The notes: generated from the letters alone by a model not told the origin. Positions 8,521-17,421 are shown, numbered from the stretch's first letter. The stretch: DNA of 34,567 bases from Bacteroidaceae bacterium (GCA_017462065.1 JAFTRV010000088.1:1-34567), one strand, 5' to 3'. Translations and numbers: made by a program.

Positions 8521-8562
8521 CAATCAAGCAACCTCACAAAGGTGATGTTGCTTGATTGTTTT
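8521..8562 (+). terminator. Hairpin with T-run on the plus strand between two minus-strand genes
   Basis: CAATCAAGCAAC (8521-8532) pairs perfectly with GTTGCTTGATTG (8547-8558), with an inner TCAC/GTGA stem. The T-run lies on the plus-strand side; on the minus strand the stem is preceded by A and followed by no T-run. It lies 1-42 nt after the GT5-like stop codon, so it may attenuate read-through into DUF4270, stabilise the upstream mRNA's 3' end, or stop antisense transcription. Confidence 0.6.
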
Positions 8563-9372
8563 TTATGCGAGCAGTGAGTTATAGAACCCGTAGCAGTTGT
8601 CTGCGAACTCCTCCGGTGCCTGTTTCGGCAATATCGCTTTCCCTTGCGACTTTGCATATTCTATAAGTTCCTGCGGAACGTTGTCTCCATTGATTATCAC
8701 TCCGTCGCAATTCCTTATGGCGAGCTTAGCCAAGTCAATGTATTCTACTTTTTCGGGAAGCTCGCCAAGAATATCTGCGTTCATGTCTTTGCAAAGCAAC
8801 TTTCGGGTGAATTCTGCGTCAAGAGGCTCTGAATATTTCTCGTCAAAGAGCGATATGATAACCTTTGAATCACGGAACGAAGGCTCCTCTTTGTATGCGG
8901 TCTTTGCGTAGAGCGGAGCAAGTGCCGCCATCCAGCCGTTGCAGTGGATAATCTCAGGGCACCAACGCTGTTTCTTTATCGCTTCCATAACGCCTAAATT
9001 GAAGAATATCATGCGCTCGTCGTTGTCGCTGTACTCTTTGCCATCAGCATCTGCGGCCTTCAGGCGGTTGTGGAAATAGTCCTCGTTGTCAATGAAGTAT
9101 ACCTGCATCCTCGCCGACTGCAATGATGCCACTTTTATGATAAGCGGGTGGTCTGTATCGTCAATGATGAGGTTCATGCCCGAAAGGCGGATGACCTCAT
9201 GCAGGTTGTTGCGTCTTGTGTTTATAGTACCCCAAAGCGGAGTGAAAATCCTTATCTCCTTGACACGGTCCTGTATCGCTTGCGGCAGTTCTTGACTGAA
9301 GGTTCCTATCTCCGATGCAGGAACAAAAGGTGTAATTTCCTGAGTAATAAATAAAATCTTTTCTGCTTCCAT
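8563..9372 (-). CDS. Starch/glycogen synthase catalytic-domain (GT5-like) half-protein
   Basis: A 269-residue protein matching only the N-terminal GT5 half of glycogen synthase (KILFITQEITPFVP, VIRLSGMNLIIDDTDHPLII, MQVYFIDNEDYF, IIHCNGWMAALAPLY). Full GlgA enzymes are near 480 residues and have a second GT-B domain plus an N-terminal KTGGL motif that binds ADP-glucose. Here both are missing: the text around residues 17-30 reads PASEIGTFSQELP with no KTGGL, and the protein ends after the first domain. From memory, Bacteroides homologues share this short form, so it is not a recent truncation. It is unlikely to be a glycogen synthase by itself; a binding or regulatory role is possible. It has a strong promoter of its own and leads the transcript that includes DUF4270. 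Confidence 0.82.
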   Translation of the reverse strand: MEAEKILFITQEITPFVPASEIGTFSQELPQAIQDRVKEIRIFTPLWGTINTRRNNLHEVIRLSGMNLIIDDTDHPLIIKVASLQSARMQVYFIDNEDYFHNRLKAADADGKEYSDNDERMIFFNLGVMEAIKKQRWCPEIIHCNGWMAALAPLYAKTAYKEEPSFRDSKVIISLFDEKYSEPLDAEFTRKLLCKDMNADILGELPEKVEYIDLAKLAIRNCDGVIINGDNVPQELIEYAKSQGKAILPKQAPEEFADNCYGFYNSLLA

Positions 9373-9406
9373 CTCTTCTTAACGCACAGATGTGGTCTGT
9401 ACGTTA

Positions 9407-9438
9407 CAAAGTTACTAAAAAAATAGCAGATAGACAAA
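9407..9438 (-). promoter_or_regulatory. Bacteroidota-type promoter of the GT5-like gene
   Basis: On the minus strand TTTG (9438-9435) is followed after 20 nt by TAACTTTG (9414-9407), an exact TAnnTTTG. The predicted transcript starts near 9400 and the ATG is at 9372. Confidence 0.7.
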
Positions 9439-9521
9439 CTAAACCTCTTTTTTAAAGCATTTTATAACAAAATGTTGCCGTTTTGCAAACATTAACACGC
9501 TTTTTATGAGAGCGTGCGCAC

Positions 9522-9547
9522 AGGTGAGGATGCAAGGTGAGGATGCA
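9522..9547 (+). repeat. Perfect 13-nt tandem duplication
   Basis: AGGTGAGGATGCA occurs twice back to back (9522-9534 and 9535-9547). It lies just after a small stem, CACGCT (9496-9501) with AGCGTG (9511-9516), in the 286-nt divergent gap between the GT5-like gene and panC. The copies lie upstream of the panC promoter. Confidence 0.9.
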
Positions 9548-9602
9548 AGCTTAGAGGTGCCAAGAATATAAAAATAAATTTTTACTTCTCATTCGTTTGC
9601 AC

Positions 9603-9610
9603 TATCTTTG
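9603..9610 (+). promoter_or_regulatory. -7 element of the panC promoter
   Basis: TATCTTTG followed by C, an exact TAnnTTTG box. The -33 region, about 20 nt upstream, is a T-tract and not a clear TTTG. Transcription would start near 9617, 42 nt before the panC ATG. Confidence 0.65.
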
Positions 9611-9658
9611 CAGGCGTTTGAAAGATATTCCCGTTTCGGGAGTTGAAATTTGTTTGAA

Positions 9659-10507
9659 ATGAAAGTAGTAACTACGAAAAACGGACTTAAGTCTATTCTT
9701 GACACATTCAGGGGCGAGGGCAGGAGCATAGGCCTTGTGCCGACAATGGGCGCATTGCATGAGGGGCATGCTTCGCTTGTAAGAAGGTCGGTCAGGGAGA
9801 ATGACGTGACAGTCGTAAGCGTATTTGTCAATCCTACTCAGTTCAACGACAAGAACGACCTTAAAAACTATCCGAGGACGCTCGAGGCCGACTGCGTTCT
9901 GCTTGGCAAGGAGGGAGCTTCGGTAGTGTTCGCGCCCTCTGTGGAGGAAATGTACCCCGAAGAGGATACCCGTGTTTTCTCATTCGCACCGCTTGATACG
10001 GTCATGGAAGGCGCATGCAGGCCGGGGCATTTCAACGGCGTGGCGCAGATTGTCAGCAAGCTGTTCTATGCAGTAGAGCCCGACAGGGCTTACTTCGGCG
10101 AGAAGGATTTCCAGCAGTTGGCTATAATACGTGAAATGGTGCGACAGTTGGAGCTGCCGCTTCAGATAGTTCCCTGCCCGATAGTACGTGAGGCCGACGG
10201 CCTGGCCATGAGCAGCAGGAACACTTTGCTCTCGGCCGAAGAGAGAGAGCGTGCCTTGACAATTTCCCGTACGCTTTTCAGCAGCCTCGATTATGCAAAG
10301 TCGAATGCGCTTGACGCCACAATGGCTTTTGTCGAAGATGCCATAAATGCGACTCCCGGGCTTGAGCTTGAATATTACAGAATTGTTGATGGCAATACCC
10401 TCCAGGATATCAGCAGCTGGGACGAAAGCGAGTATGTTGTGGGCTGCATCGCTCTTTTCTGCGGAAAGGTACGTCTGATAGATAATATTGTATATAAGAA
10501 TAACTGA
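9659..10507 (+). CDS. panC: Pantothenate synthetase PanC (pantoate--beta-alanine ligase)
   Basis: A 282-residue cytoplasmic enzyme that condenses pantoate with beta-alanine using ATP, the last step of pantothenate (vitamin B5) synthesis. The HIGH-type motif is in [18 protein letters not shown], with H34 and H37; further signatures are [34 protein letters not shown] and the KMSKS-like MSSRNTLLS. Length is typical. I use the ATG at 9659; a TTG three codons earlier in the same frame would add only MFE. The stop codon is 1 nt before the panD ATG, so the two genes, which supply both the ligase and its beta-alanine substrate, are one operon. Confidence 0.97.
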   Translation: MKVVTTKNGLKSILDTFRGEGRSIGLVPTMGALHEGHASLVRRSVRENDVTVVSVFVNPTQFNDKNDLKNYPRTLEADCVLLGKEGASVVFAPSVEEMYPEEDTRVFSFAPLDTVMEGACRPGHFNGVAQIVSKLFYAVEPDRAYFGEKDFQQLAIIREMVRQLELPLQIVPCPIVREADGLAMSSRNTLLSAEERERALTISRTLFSSLDYAKSNALDATMAFVEDAINATPGLELEYYRIVDGNTLQDISSWDESEYVVGCIALFCGKVRLIDNIVYKNN

Positions 10508-10508
10508 T

Positions 10509-10853
10509 ATGTTGTTGCAGGTATTAAAGTCTAAGATTCATTGCGCTACCGTAACCGAAGCCAATCTTCAGTATATGGGTAGCATTACAATAGATGAGGC
10601 TCTCATGGAGGCTACGGGAATGATTGAGGGCGAAATGGTACATGTTGTCAATAACAGCAACGGAGAACGCATTGTCACTTATATTATAAAAGGTGAGCGA
10701 GGCTCAGGCGTCATCTGCCTGAATGGAGCCGCGGCGCATAAGTTCCAGCCGGGGGATGTCGCAATTATTATGGCGTATGCGATAATGACTCCCGAAGAGG
10801 CTCGTTCCTTTGCTCCTAAAGTGGTTATTCCTGACAAGCATAACAGAATTTAA
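10509..10853 (+). CDS. panD: Aspartate 1-decarboxylase PanD
   Basis: A 114-residue pyruvoyl enzyme that decarboxylates L-aspartate to beta-alanine for PanC. It is made as a proenzyme that cleaves itself between Gly24 and Ser25, and with the ATG at 10509 the sequence reads [14 protein letters not shown] with exactly G24-S25, which supports this start over an in-frame ATG 21 nt upstream. [21 protein letters not shown] is the usual C-terminal block. It follows panC with a 1-nt gap and ends at a strong hairpin shared with the convergent TamB gene. Confidence 0.97.
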   Translation: MLLQVLKSKIHCATVTEANLQYMGSITIDEALMEATGMIEGEMVHVVNNSNGERIVTYIIKGERGSGVICLNGAAAHKFQPGDVAIIMAYAIMTPEEARSFAPKVVIPDKHNRI

Positions 10854-10858
10854 ATATG

Positions 10859-10902
10859 ATATAACGGACGACGGCAGCTTTCGCTGCCGTCGTCCGTTAT
10901 AT
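10859..10902. terminator. Bidirectional terminator between panD and the TamB gene
   Basis: A perfect 20-bp stem (10859-10878 with 10883-10902) closes on the 4-nt loop TTTC. The gap between the two convergent stop codons is 49 nt, and the hairpin fills it. Confidence 0.87.
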
Positions 10903-13900
10903 TTACCTCTTTCCCTTCTTTTCTTTTTTCGTTTTCTTGTTCTTTTTATCTTTTTTCCACCATAGCCAACGGTTGAAGTCATGACGAAGTATAATGCCGG
11001 CTCCTTGTGTCGTCAGGTTAGTCTTTGAAAAGTAGCGGTCATTCGTCTTGCTGTATGCCCTGAGGCTCACCGTTCCTGTCTTGTTTAGCAGCCACTGAAG
11101 CTCGAAGTCGCCAATGAAGTTCCTGTTCGCAATTGGGTTTTCACGGTATCCGAAGTTGCCGTTTATAAGCAGTCGGTCGTTCAGCAGTCGGCCTTCGAGC
11201 ATTCCCTCTACCTCCATGCTGTTCCAGCCCCTTTCGCTTGTGGATATATTGCCCGAAATGTTCCAGTTTCCGTTGTCGATAATCTGTCCCAACATATTGT
11301 TCAGCTGTCCTGAAAGCGTATTTGAAATCAGCGACTCCATGGCTGTCGTGCTTTGGGTATTCGTCGCAAGAGGGTTGTTGTAGTCGTATGTGTAGAACTT
11401 GCCGATACCCAAAAGATATATGAACTGCATGTTCTTCTGGTCGGGTGTGCTTGTCGCGCTCGCAAGCATCTCTTTCTCCTCCTCGCTGCCTTCGGGCAGT
11501 TCGAGGTCGAAGCTGAGCACGGGCGATTCAAGCGTTCCGGTAATGTTCATAAGGCAGTTTACCTTGACGCTCTTCCTCTTTGTACTCTCTGTAGTAAGAG
11601 CGTTAAGGGATGCCGATGGTACAAGGTATTTGGTCTTCAGGTCAAGGGTCGCATGGTACGGGTCGCCATTGAATAGCAGCGTGCTTCCTTTGCTTATGGT
11701 AAACTCCTTAGTAAATATGTCCTGCACCGTTATTTTGTACGTTCCTCTGTCAAGGTCAAGGTTTCCTTTCATTGAAAAGCCCTCTTTCTCGTCGTAAATG
11801 GCATTTATTGTACCCTTTCCGTACAGGTCGATGTAGTCGTCGCTTTTCAAGTTGGTATATACTTTTACCTGCATTGCCTCGTTGATGTCAAGCAGAAAGT
11901 CAAGGTTGAGCTTGCTGTCGGCTACGTTGGCTGTGCTTCTTCTCTCGGTGGTTCCTGTTCCGCTCTCGATTTCCTTGCTGCTGTCCTTGAATGTGACGAA
12001 GCTGTTGTCCCTGACACCGCCCAGGTCGCTTGAATTGTATACTATACGTGAGTTGGGGTTGTTGCTGACCTCCGCTTTAAGGTAAATGCCCTTTTCGTTC
12101 GTGTTCAGGTTTACGTTTCCTGTCGCATATACCGTTCCGTACAATGGCAACGTGTCGAAATTGTTCGTGTCGTAAACAAGCAGGTTGTCGGCACGGGCGT
12201 TGAGGTTGCACGACCACTTGCCTAAATGCTGGTGCGTCACCTCGCCGCTAAGCCATCCTTTGTTCCCTCGCCTGTCGGTGACTAATGCCTCGTTGAATGA
12301 GAGCCTGCCGCTTGTGAAATAGAGCGAGTCGCCGTGGAAATTATACTTTACGTTCGTATGCAGCAGTCGTGCGCCGCAGTTAAGAGCTATGGCGCCTTTC
12401 AAGTCAATCTTTCTCCAGCCTCCAAGCAAGGACACGTTGCCGCTCGCAGTGCCGTCTATGTCCCTCAAGAACGAGCCTGTTAGCCTGTTTATGAACGATG
12501 CGTTCAGCTCGTCAGCCTTTATATCGAGGTGTATTGTGTCATTCGCTTGTGACAGGAAACCATTGACATTAGTGCATTTCCCGTTGTCATTGATTATGTC
12601 AGCTCCAAGCGTTATGGCTTTCCTGCTGTTGTCCCAACCAATGCTTAGGCCTGTTCTCCCGAGGTATCCGTTGTCAATCTTGAAACTGTCCACATTGAAC
12701 GTGCCGTTTATGCTCGGCGCTGACATAAGGCCCGAAATTTCTGCCTCTCCGGTAGCTTTGCCGGTGAATTGGAGTATTCTGAATCTGACCAGGTCGAGAA
12801 TGGTGGATACTTCGAGATTGTTAGCCTTAACGTGAAGAATGTCGCTTTCCTTCTTTCCGATATGTCCGTCAAGATGCAGGTACTGTGATGCATTGTAAAG
12901 GTGAAGTCCCTCAATGCTTATCTTTTCTGTGTTGCCCGAAATCTTTCCGCCCGAAATATACCATACGCTGTCTTTGTGTACTATGCTGTCCGGTGAGAGC
13001 ATGGCGTTAATCGACAGAATATCGCATGTGTCCCTGTTCAGCATTGCCTCTAAGCGCAACCGCCCTTTTGTACTCCTCTTCTCCTTGTTGTTGTGCCACA
13101 GGAATGAGTTCTTAATGGTATCTCTCGACATACTGCTGTTCATCATGATCTTCATCTCGCTGCTTTCGTTGTCGTTCTTTCTATTCTTTGCGGGAAGCGA
13201 TACCAATGCGTTGAGTGTAATGCGTTCGTTGTCTGACTTCGTGTTTATCTCAAAGGTGTTGTATTTGCTTTTGTTTATGACAATGTCATTGAACTTGCCG
13301 TTGAGAGAGATAATTCCCTTTTCATCGTGGCATGTTCCTTGAATTGACGATGGCTTGTTGATTACCGCCGGCAGGTCGAGCAGACGGCTTATGAAGCGGC
13401 TGTCGTATAGCTCGCAATTTAAAATGTAGTTGTTCTTGTAGCCGGTCGTCCTTTTCTTTAGATTTAAAGAGGGTGCATGCGTCGCTGCGATGTTGTAGAA
13501 ACTGTTGAGAATCGCTGTATATTCGAAATCTCCGATGACGCTGCATTTTATAAAGTCCGAATTCAGCATCATCAGCCTTTGGTCGCCGTCACGACTGTCG
13601 CAGAAGTGCAGGTTTCTTATTGTGCTTGTTCCTGCTTCGTCCTGCATCGTTATGTTCTGCAGTTTGGCGTTAAGCATGCTTATTCTGTTGTCGTGCATGC
13701 TGAGCTCGCCGTCAAGGTTGAACGAGAATTTCTTTTCTCCCAGCTCGTCCATTCCGAATCTGAACGGAATTAAGGAGTCGGCATCTAAAGAGAGAATTAT
13801 CCTCTCTTCGTCGGCCTTGTCATATCCTAAGCTCATGTTGGCCTTGACTGCAGGGTCGTCAATCTTAATGCTCGCAAGAAATCTCTCTTCTGCAGTGTTG

Positions 13901-15270
13901 ATGGAGCCGTCAATGCTGACCGGCGCGAAAGTGTATTGGCCTGTCTGGAAATCTATTATCTCGCTGCTGAACCTGGCGGCAAGGCTTTCGTTGCTTATAT
14001 TTCCGCCGATGTTCGCTTGCAAAGAGCAATTCATAGGCATGCCCAAGTCGGCAATATTGCCGATGTCTACTCCGTCGCCGCTTGCCGACACCTTGAAACT
14101 GCCGTCCTTGTCAATATCAGCGTCGGCCGATACTATTCCGTTTATAGTCTCTAATGTGAAGCTTCCGCTTAGCTTGTCTGTATCAACCCCGGCTTCTCCC
14201 GACAAAGAGCAGTCGCCGATCTTTTCGGCCAATCCCATTCCTGCTGAGGGTATGAAAGATTCCGCAAGCTCGATGCTCTTGCGGTCAAGATTAAGTTGCC
14301 TTATATAAAGATTGACGTTTCTTAAGGAGTCATAAGGGTTGCTTGCGGTAACGACGGCTTTCAGTGAGGCGTTATAGTCAATGAGACCGGCCTGTATTGC
14401 GGCGCGCGACATTGTGCTGTCGGAATGGCCGTTAATGCTGAAAGAGAATGCCGGAAGCAGCTCTGGCAGTCCGGGATACAGCGGGGTGAAGTCGGCGAGC
14501 GTTATGTGCTCGCTCTCGAGGTTGCCCGAGAATTCAAGCGCCTTTATATTCTTCTTGTCATAAGAGACTGTTAATGAGTCTGAAACAAAACGGCTTCCGG
14601 GCAGGTATGCCTCCAGGTCCCTTACTCTTATTTTCCCATTGACGGCATCTATTCTTGTCTTCAGCTTCCTTAGTTCAAGGCCGCTCCTTTCAGTTCCTGC
14701 AATAGCCCGTACCAGCAGGTCGAACTCCTCTTTGAGCAGTTTCTTCAAAGAGACGTTGCATCGTATTCTGTCCACTGCGATATGTGACTTGTCAAGCACG
14801 CCTGCTTCTGCTGCAGGGGCGTCGTTTATGTCATACGTGAATTTTCCGTCATATACGAGCAACTGGTTTATCCGCAAACTGAATTTGGGCTCTTTTTCTT
14901 CGTCGCTCTTGAGCTTGTCCAATAAGAACTGTATGTTAAGCGGCGACTCTTCGGTGTCCTTGTAAATTTTTATTCTCGGGGCTGCTATGTTCAGTGTGTT
15001 TACCTGTATCCTGTTCTTTAGCAGCTTGAAAGGGGATATGTGGGCTGTTACTTTGTCGGCAACGATTATGGTGTCGCCTTTCTGGTCGAATATCGCAACG
15101 TCGCTGAGGATAATCTCGTCGATGTGGCTTATTCTTAAAGCGCCTGCGTGTATCGGCGTCTCCAGAAACGCTCCGGCTTTCTCGGCAACGGCAGACGCAA
15201 AAAGGCGTTGTACGGAATCAATCCTTAAAGTCATTGATAAAGCGTATATCGCTGCTATTATCGCAGACAA
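10903..15270 (-). CDS. tamB: TamB-like translocation/assembly module protein (DUF490)
   Basis: A protein of about 1455 residues, inner-membrane anchored at the N-terminus and otherwise periplasmic, of the AsmA/TamB class that bridges inner and outer membrane and is linked to outer-membrane protein or lipid transport. Long beta-rich repeats fill the body (SGNLESEHITLADFTPLYPG, EAEISGLMSAPSINGTFNVD), and the C-terminal DUF490 domain has GSTLLFNGDPYHATLDLKTKY and LSFDLELPEGSEEEKEML. It ends in a very basic tail (KKDKKNKKTKKEKKGKR). The start is a problem: no ATG or GTG fits. TTG at 15270 is the only standard alternative, but it cuts the signal anchor; ATA at 15300 would give IKPLKYIVVTLSAII, a complete anchor, with a TAA five codons further upstream. 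A non-standard start or a mutated ATG is likely. Confidence 0.87.
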   Translation of the reverse strand: MSAIIAAIYALSMTLRIDSVQRLFASAVAEKAGAFLETPIHAGALRISHIDEIILSDVAIFDQKGDTIIVADKVTAHISPFKLLKNRIQVNTLNIAAPRIKIYKDTEESPLNIQFLLDKLKSDEEKEPKFSLRINQLLVYDGKFTYDINDAPAAEAGVLDKSHIAVDRIRCNVSLKKLLKEEFDLLVRAIAGTERSGLELRKLKTRIDAVNGKIRVRDLEAYLPGSRFVSDSLTVSYDKKNIKALEFSGNLESEHITLADFTPLYPGLPELLPAFSFSINGHSDSTMSRAAIQAGLIDYNASLKAVVTASNPYDSLRNVNLYIRQLNLDRKSIELAESFIPSAGMGLAEKIGDCSLSGEAGVDTDKLSGSFTLETINGIVSADADIDKDGSFKVSASGDGVDIGNIADLGMPMNCSLQANIGGNISNESLAARFSSEIIDFQTGQYTFAPVSIDGSINTAEERFLASIKIDDPAVKANMSLGYDKADEERIILSLDADSLIPFRFGMDELGEKKFSFNLDGELSMHDNRISMLNAKLQNITMQDEAGTSTIRNLHFCDSRDGDQRLMMLNSDFIKCSVIGDFEYTAILNSFYNIAATHAPSLNLKKRTTGYKNNYILNCELYDSRFISRLLDLPAVINKPSSIQGTCHDEKGIISLNGKFNDIVINKSKYNTFEINTKSDNERITLNALVSLPAKNRKNDNESSEMKIMMNSSMSRDTIKNSFLWHNNKEKRSTKGRLRLEAMLNRDTCDILSINAMLSPDSIVHKDSVWYISGGKISGNTEKISIEGLHLYNASQYLHLDGHIGKKESDILHVKANNLEVSTILDLVRFRILQFTGKATGEAEISGLMSAPSINGTFNVDSFKIDNGYLGRTGLSIGWDNSRKAITLGADIINDNGKCTNVNGFLSQANDTIHLDIKADELNASFINRLTGSFLRDIDGTASGNVSLLGGWRKIDLKGAIALNCGARLLHTNVKYNFHGDSLYFTSGRLSFNEALVTDRRGNKGWLSGEVTHQHLGKWSCNLNARADNLLVYDTNNFDTLPLYGTVYATGNVNLNTNEKGIYLKAEVSNNPNSRIVYNSSDLGGVRDNSFVTFKDSSKEIESGTGTTERRSTANVADSKLNLDFLLDINEAMQVKVYTNLKSDDYIDLYGKGTINAIYDEKEGFSMKGNLDLDRGTYKITVQDIFTKEFTISKGSTLLFNGDPYHATLDLKTKYLVPSASLNALTTESTKRKSVKVNCLMNITGTLESPVLSFDLELPEGSEEEKEMLASATSTPDQKNMQFIYLLGIGKFYTYDYNNPLATNTQSTTAMESLISNTLSGQLNNMLGQIIDNGNWNISGNISTSERGWNSMEVEGMLEGRLLNDRLLINGNFGYRENPIANRNFIGDFELQWLLNKTGTVSLRAYSKTNDRYFSKTNLTTQGAGIILRHDFNRWLWWKKDKKNKKTKKEKKGKR

Positions 15271-15340
15271 CGTGACGACTATGTATTTTAAGGGTTTTAT
15301 ACGCTCGGTTTTTTAGAGGTTCGTGCTTCTGTATTTTTTG

Positions 15341-15348
15341 CGAAGATA
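15341..15348 (-). promoter_or_regulatory. -7 element upstream of the TamB gene
   Basis: On the minus strand TATCTTCG followed by CA, close to TAnnTTTG. It would start transcription near 15335, about 35 nt before the ATA at 15300 and 65 nt before the TTG at 15270. No TTTG box is seen at the usual distance. Confidence 0.5.
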
Positions 15349-15436
15349 CGAATTTTACTCGATATAATCGTCCGTTTTTTATTAAATAGTATTTGCAAGC
15401 CTCTAATTTTTCCTTTTATTTTTGGCTTTTTTATTG

Positions 15437-15444
15437 TAATTTTG
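15437..15444 (+). promoter_or_regulatory. -7 element upstream of the SLC13 permease gene
   Basis: TAATTTTG is an exact TAnnTTTG. The nearest TTTG (15421-15424) is only 12 nt upstream, shorter than usual. The leader of about 90 nt includes a 14-bp palindrome, CCCAATGCATTGGG (15465-15478), flanked by AGGC and GCCT. Confidence 0.5.
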
Positions 15445-15538
15445 TTTTCTGAACAAAAAAAGGCCCCAATGCATTGGGACGGGCGCCTGTTTTTGTTTAT
15501 CTTAATGTGTCCGATTAAAATAATTTGTTGATTGAAAT

Positions 15539-17392
15539 ATGATTGAGACTGTTGTTGTTCTTCTTTTGTCGGTGTGCTTTTTCATTAGCGGAAAGGTTCG
15601 TTCCGACATCGTCGCATTGTGCGCTTTGGTGGTTTTGCTGCTTCTTGGCATCCTGACGCCCGAAGAGGCTCTGTCGGGATTCTCTAATCCTGTCATCATA
15701 ATGATGATAGGGCTCTTCGTCGTAGGCGGAGCGATATTCCAGACTGGCCTTGCCAAGATGATAAGCTCAAAGCTTATGAAGCTGGCGGGGAAGAGCGAGA
15801 CACGCTTGTTCGTTCTTGTGATGCTCGTGACCTCGTTCATGGGAGCGTTCGTCAGCAACACGGGCACCGTCGCCATTATGATACCCATTGTGGTCAGCAT
15901 GGCAATGAGCGTGAAGATGAACCCCGGCCGCCTGCTTATGCCGTTGGCTTTCGCAAGCAGCATGAGCGGCATGATGACCCTGATCGGTACTCCTCCCAAC
16001 CTTGTGATAAACGAAGAACTTGTCTCTAACGGCTATCCCGGGCTCGGTTTCTTTACGTTCCTGCCGGTCGGTCTAATATGTGCCGCTGTGGGCACAGTGC
16101 TGCTGTTGCCATTGAGCAAAAAGTTCCTTTCCAAGCCCGGCGCATTGAGCGGAGCGAGCGCGAGCAGCGGAAAATCCCTCGTGGCGCTTGTGAAGGAGTA
16201 CGGCATTTCGAGCAATCTGCATCGTCTGCAGGTCAATCCAAAGTCTCTTGTGGTGGGTAAGATGATTGGCGAGCTCGATATACGCAAGAACTACAGCCTT
16301 AACATAATTGAGGTGCGTCACGTCGAACGCAACCAACGCAATCCGTTGTCAAAGAATATGGTGCAGCAGGCTGCCGACTCCGATACCGTGCTTCGCGCCG
16401 ACGATATATTGTATGTATCGGGCGATGCTACGATAGTCAAGGTCTTTGCCGAAAAATATAAGCTCAAGCTGCTGCCCGAAAACGATGGAAAGGATAGCAA
16501 AGCTCTCGACTTCTATGATATCGGCGTCGCCGAAATTGTAATCATGTCATCCTCTTCGGTAGTGAACAAGACTATCCGTGAAGTGGAGTTCCGTTCAAAG
16601 TACAACGTAAGCGTTCTCGGCATTTGCCGTAAGAACAAATATATACTGCAGGGCATTGCCGACGAAACGATACATACGGGCGACGTGCTGCTTGTCCAGG
16701 GTACCTGGGACAGGCTGTCAAGCCTCGAGAAGGAGAGCTCTGAGTGGATAGTGGTGGGCCGTCCTCTCGAAGAGGCCGCGAAGGTCACGCTCGACTACAA
16801 GGCTCCTGTCGCCGCAGTAATAATGCTCGGCATGATAGCGGTCATGGTCTTTGACTTCATTCCGGTCGCTCCTGTAACTGCAGTGCTGTTGGCGGCTCTG
16901 CTTATGGTGCTGACAGGCTGTTTCCGCAATGTCGAGGCTGCGTACAAAACTATAAATTGGGAAAGCATTGTTCTCATTGCCGCTATGATGCCTATGTCCG
17001 TGGCGTTGCAGAAGACGGGCGTTTCGTCCCTTATATCAAACGCCCTTGTATCGAGTCTCGGTGGCTACGGCCCTATGCTTCTGCTTGCGGGAATATATTT
17101 CACGACCTCTTTCATGACAATGTTCATAAGCAATACCGCAACCGCCGTCCTTATGGCGCCTATCGCCATGAACAGTGCCGTGCAGTTGGGCGTGAGCCCT
17201 GTGCCGATGCTCTTCGCCGTGACGCTGGGCGCGAGCCTTTGCTTTGCGTCGCCGTTCTCGACGCCGCCCAATGCGCTTGTGATGCCTGCGGGTCAGTACA
17301 AGTTCTCGGATTACGTCAAGGTCGGTCTGCCTTTGCAGATAATACTTGGAATCGTGATGATTCTTGTGCTGCCTCTGCTTTTCCCTTTCTAA
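15539..17392 (+). CDS. SLC13-family anion/dicarboxylate permease with two RCK_C (TrkA-C) domains
   Basis: A 617-residue inner-membrane transporter of the SLC13/ion-transporter superfamily. The first membrane half (about residues 1-195) has the repeat signature SNTGTVAIMIPIVVSMA and LIGTPPNLVINE; the second (about 415-617) repeats it with SNTATAVLMAPIAMNSA and ASPFSTPPNALVMPAG. These paired SNT and TPPN motifs form the substrate and sodium sites in this family. Between them lie two RCK_C-type cytosolic domains (about 234-315 and 325-405, with YVSGDATIVKVFAEKY and LLVQGTWDRLSSLEKE), which in related proteins bind small regulators such as nucleotides. Likely substrates are dicarboxylates, sulfate or similar anions; the sequence does not decide. 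It is probably a single-gene unit. Confidence 0.9.
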   Translation: MIETVVVLLLSVCFFISGKVRSDIVALCALVVLLLLGILTPEEALSGFSNPVIIMMIGLFVVGGAIFQTGLAKMISSKLMKLAGKSETRLFVLVMLVTSFMGAFVSNTGTVAIMIPIVVSMAMSVKMNPGRLLMPLAFASSMSGMMTLIGTPPNLVINEELVSNGYPGLGFFTFLPVGLICAAVGTVLLLPLSKKFLSKPGALSGASASSGKSLVALVKEYGISSNLHRLQVNPKSLVVGKMIGELDIRKNYSLNIIEVRHVERNQRNPLSKNMVQQAADSDTVLRADDILYVSGDATIVKVFAEKYKLKLLPENDGKDSKALDFYDIGVAEIVIMSSSSVVNKTIREVEFRSKYNVSVLGICRKNKYILQGIADETIHTGDVLLVQGTWDRLSSLEKESSEWIVVGRPLEEAAKVTLDYKAPVAAVIMLGMIAVMVFDFIPVAPVTAVLLAALLMVLTGCFRNVEAAYKTINWESIVLIAAMMPMSVALQKTGVSSLISNALVSSLGGYGPMLLLAGIYFTTSFMTMFISNTATAVLMAPIAMNSAVQLGVSPVPMLFAVTLGASLCFASPFSTPPNALVMPAGQYKFSDYVKVGLPLQIILGIVMILVLPLLFPF

Positions 17393-17421
17393 TGGGTTAA
17401 AAAAATAAAAAATCTGCCATA

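Noticed and set aside
13505-14308. 267-residue plus-strand frame opposite the TamB gene
   Set aside because: Ser/Leu-rich shadow of an antisense beta-repeat protein, with no start signals or known motifs.
15505-15538. TsaD or TamA partner next to the TamB gene
   Set aside because: The divergent neighbour is an SLC13 permease; no BamA-like or TsaD sequence is present in the window.
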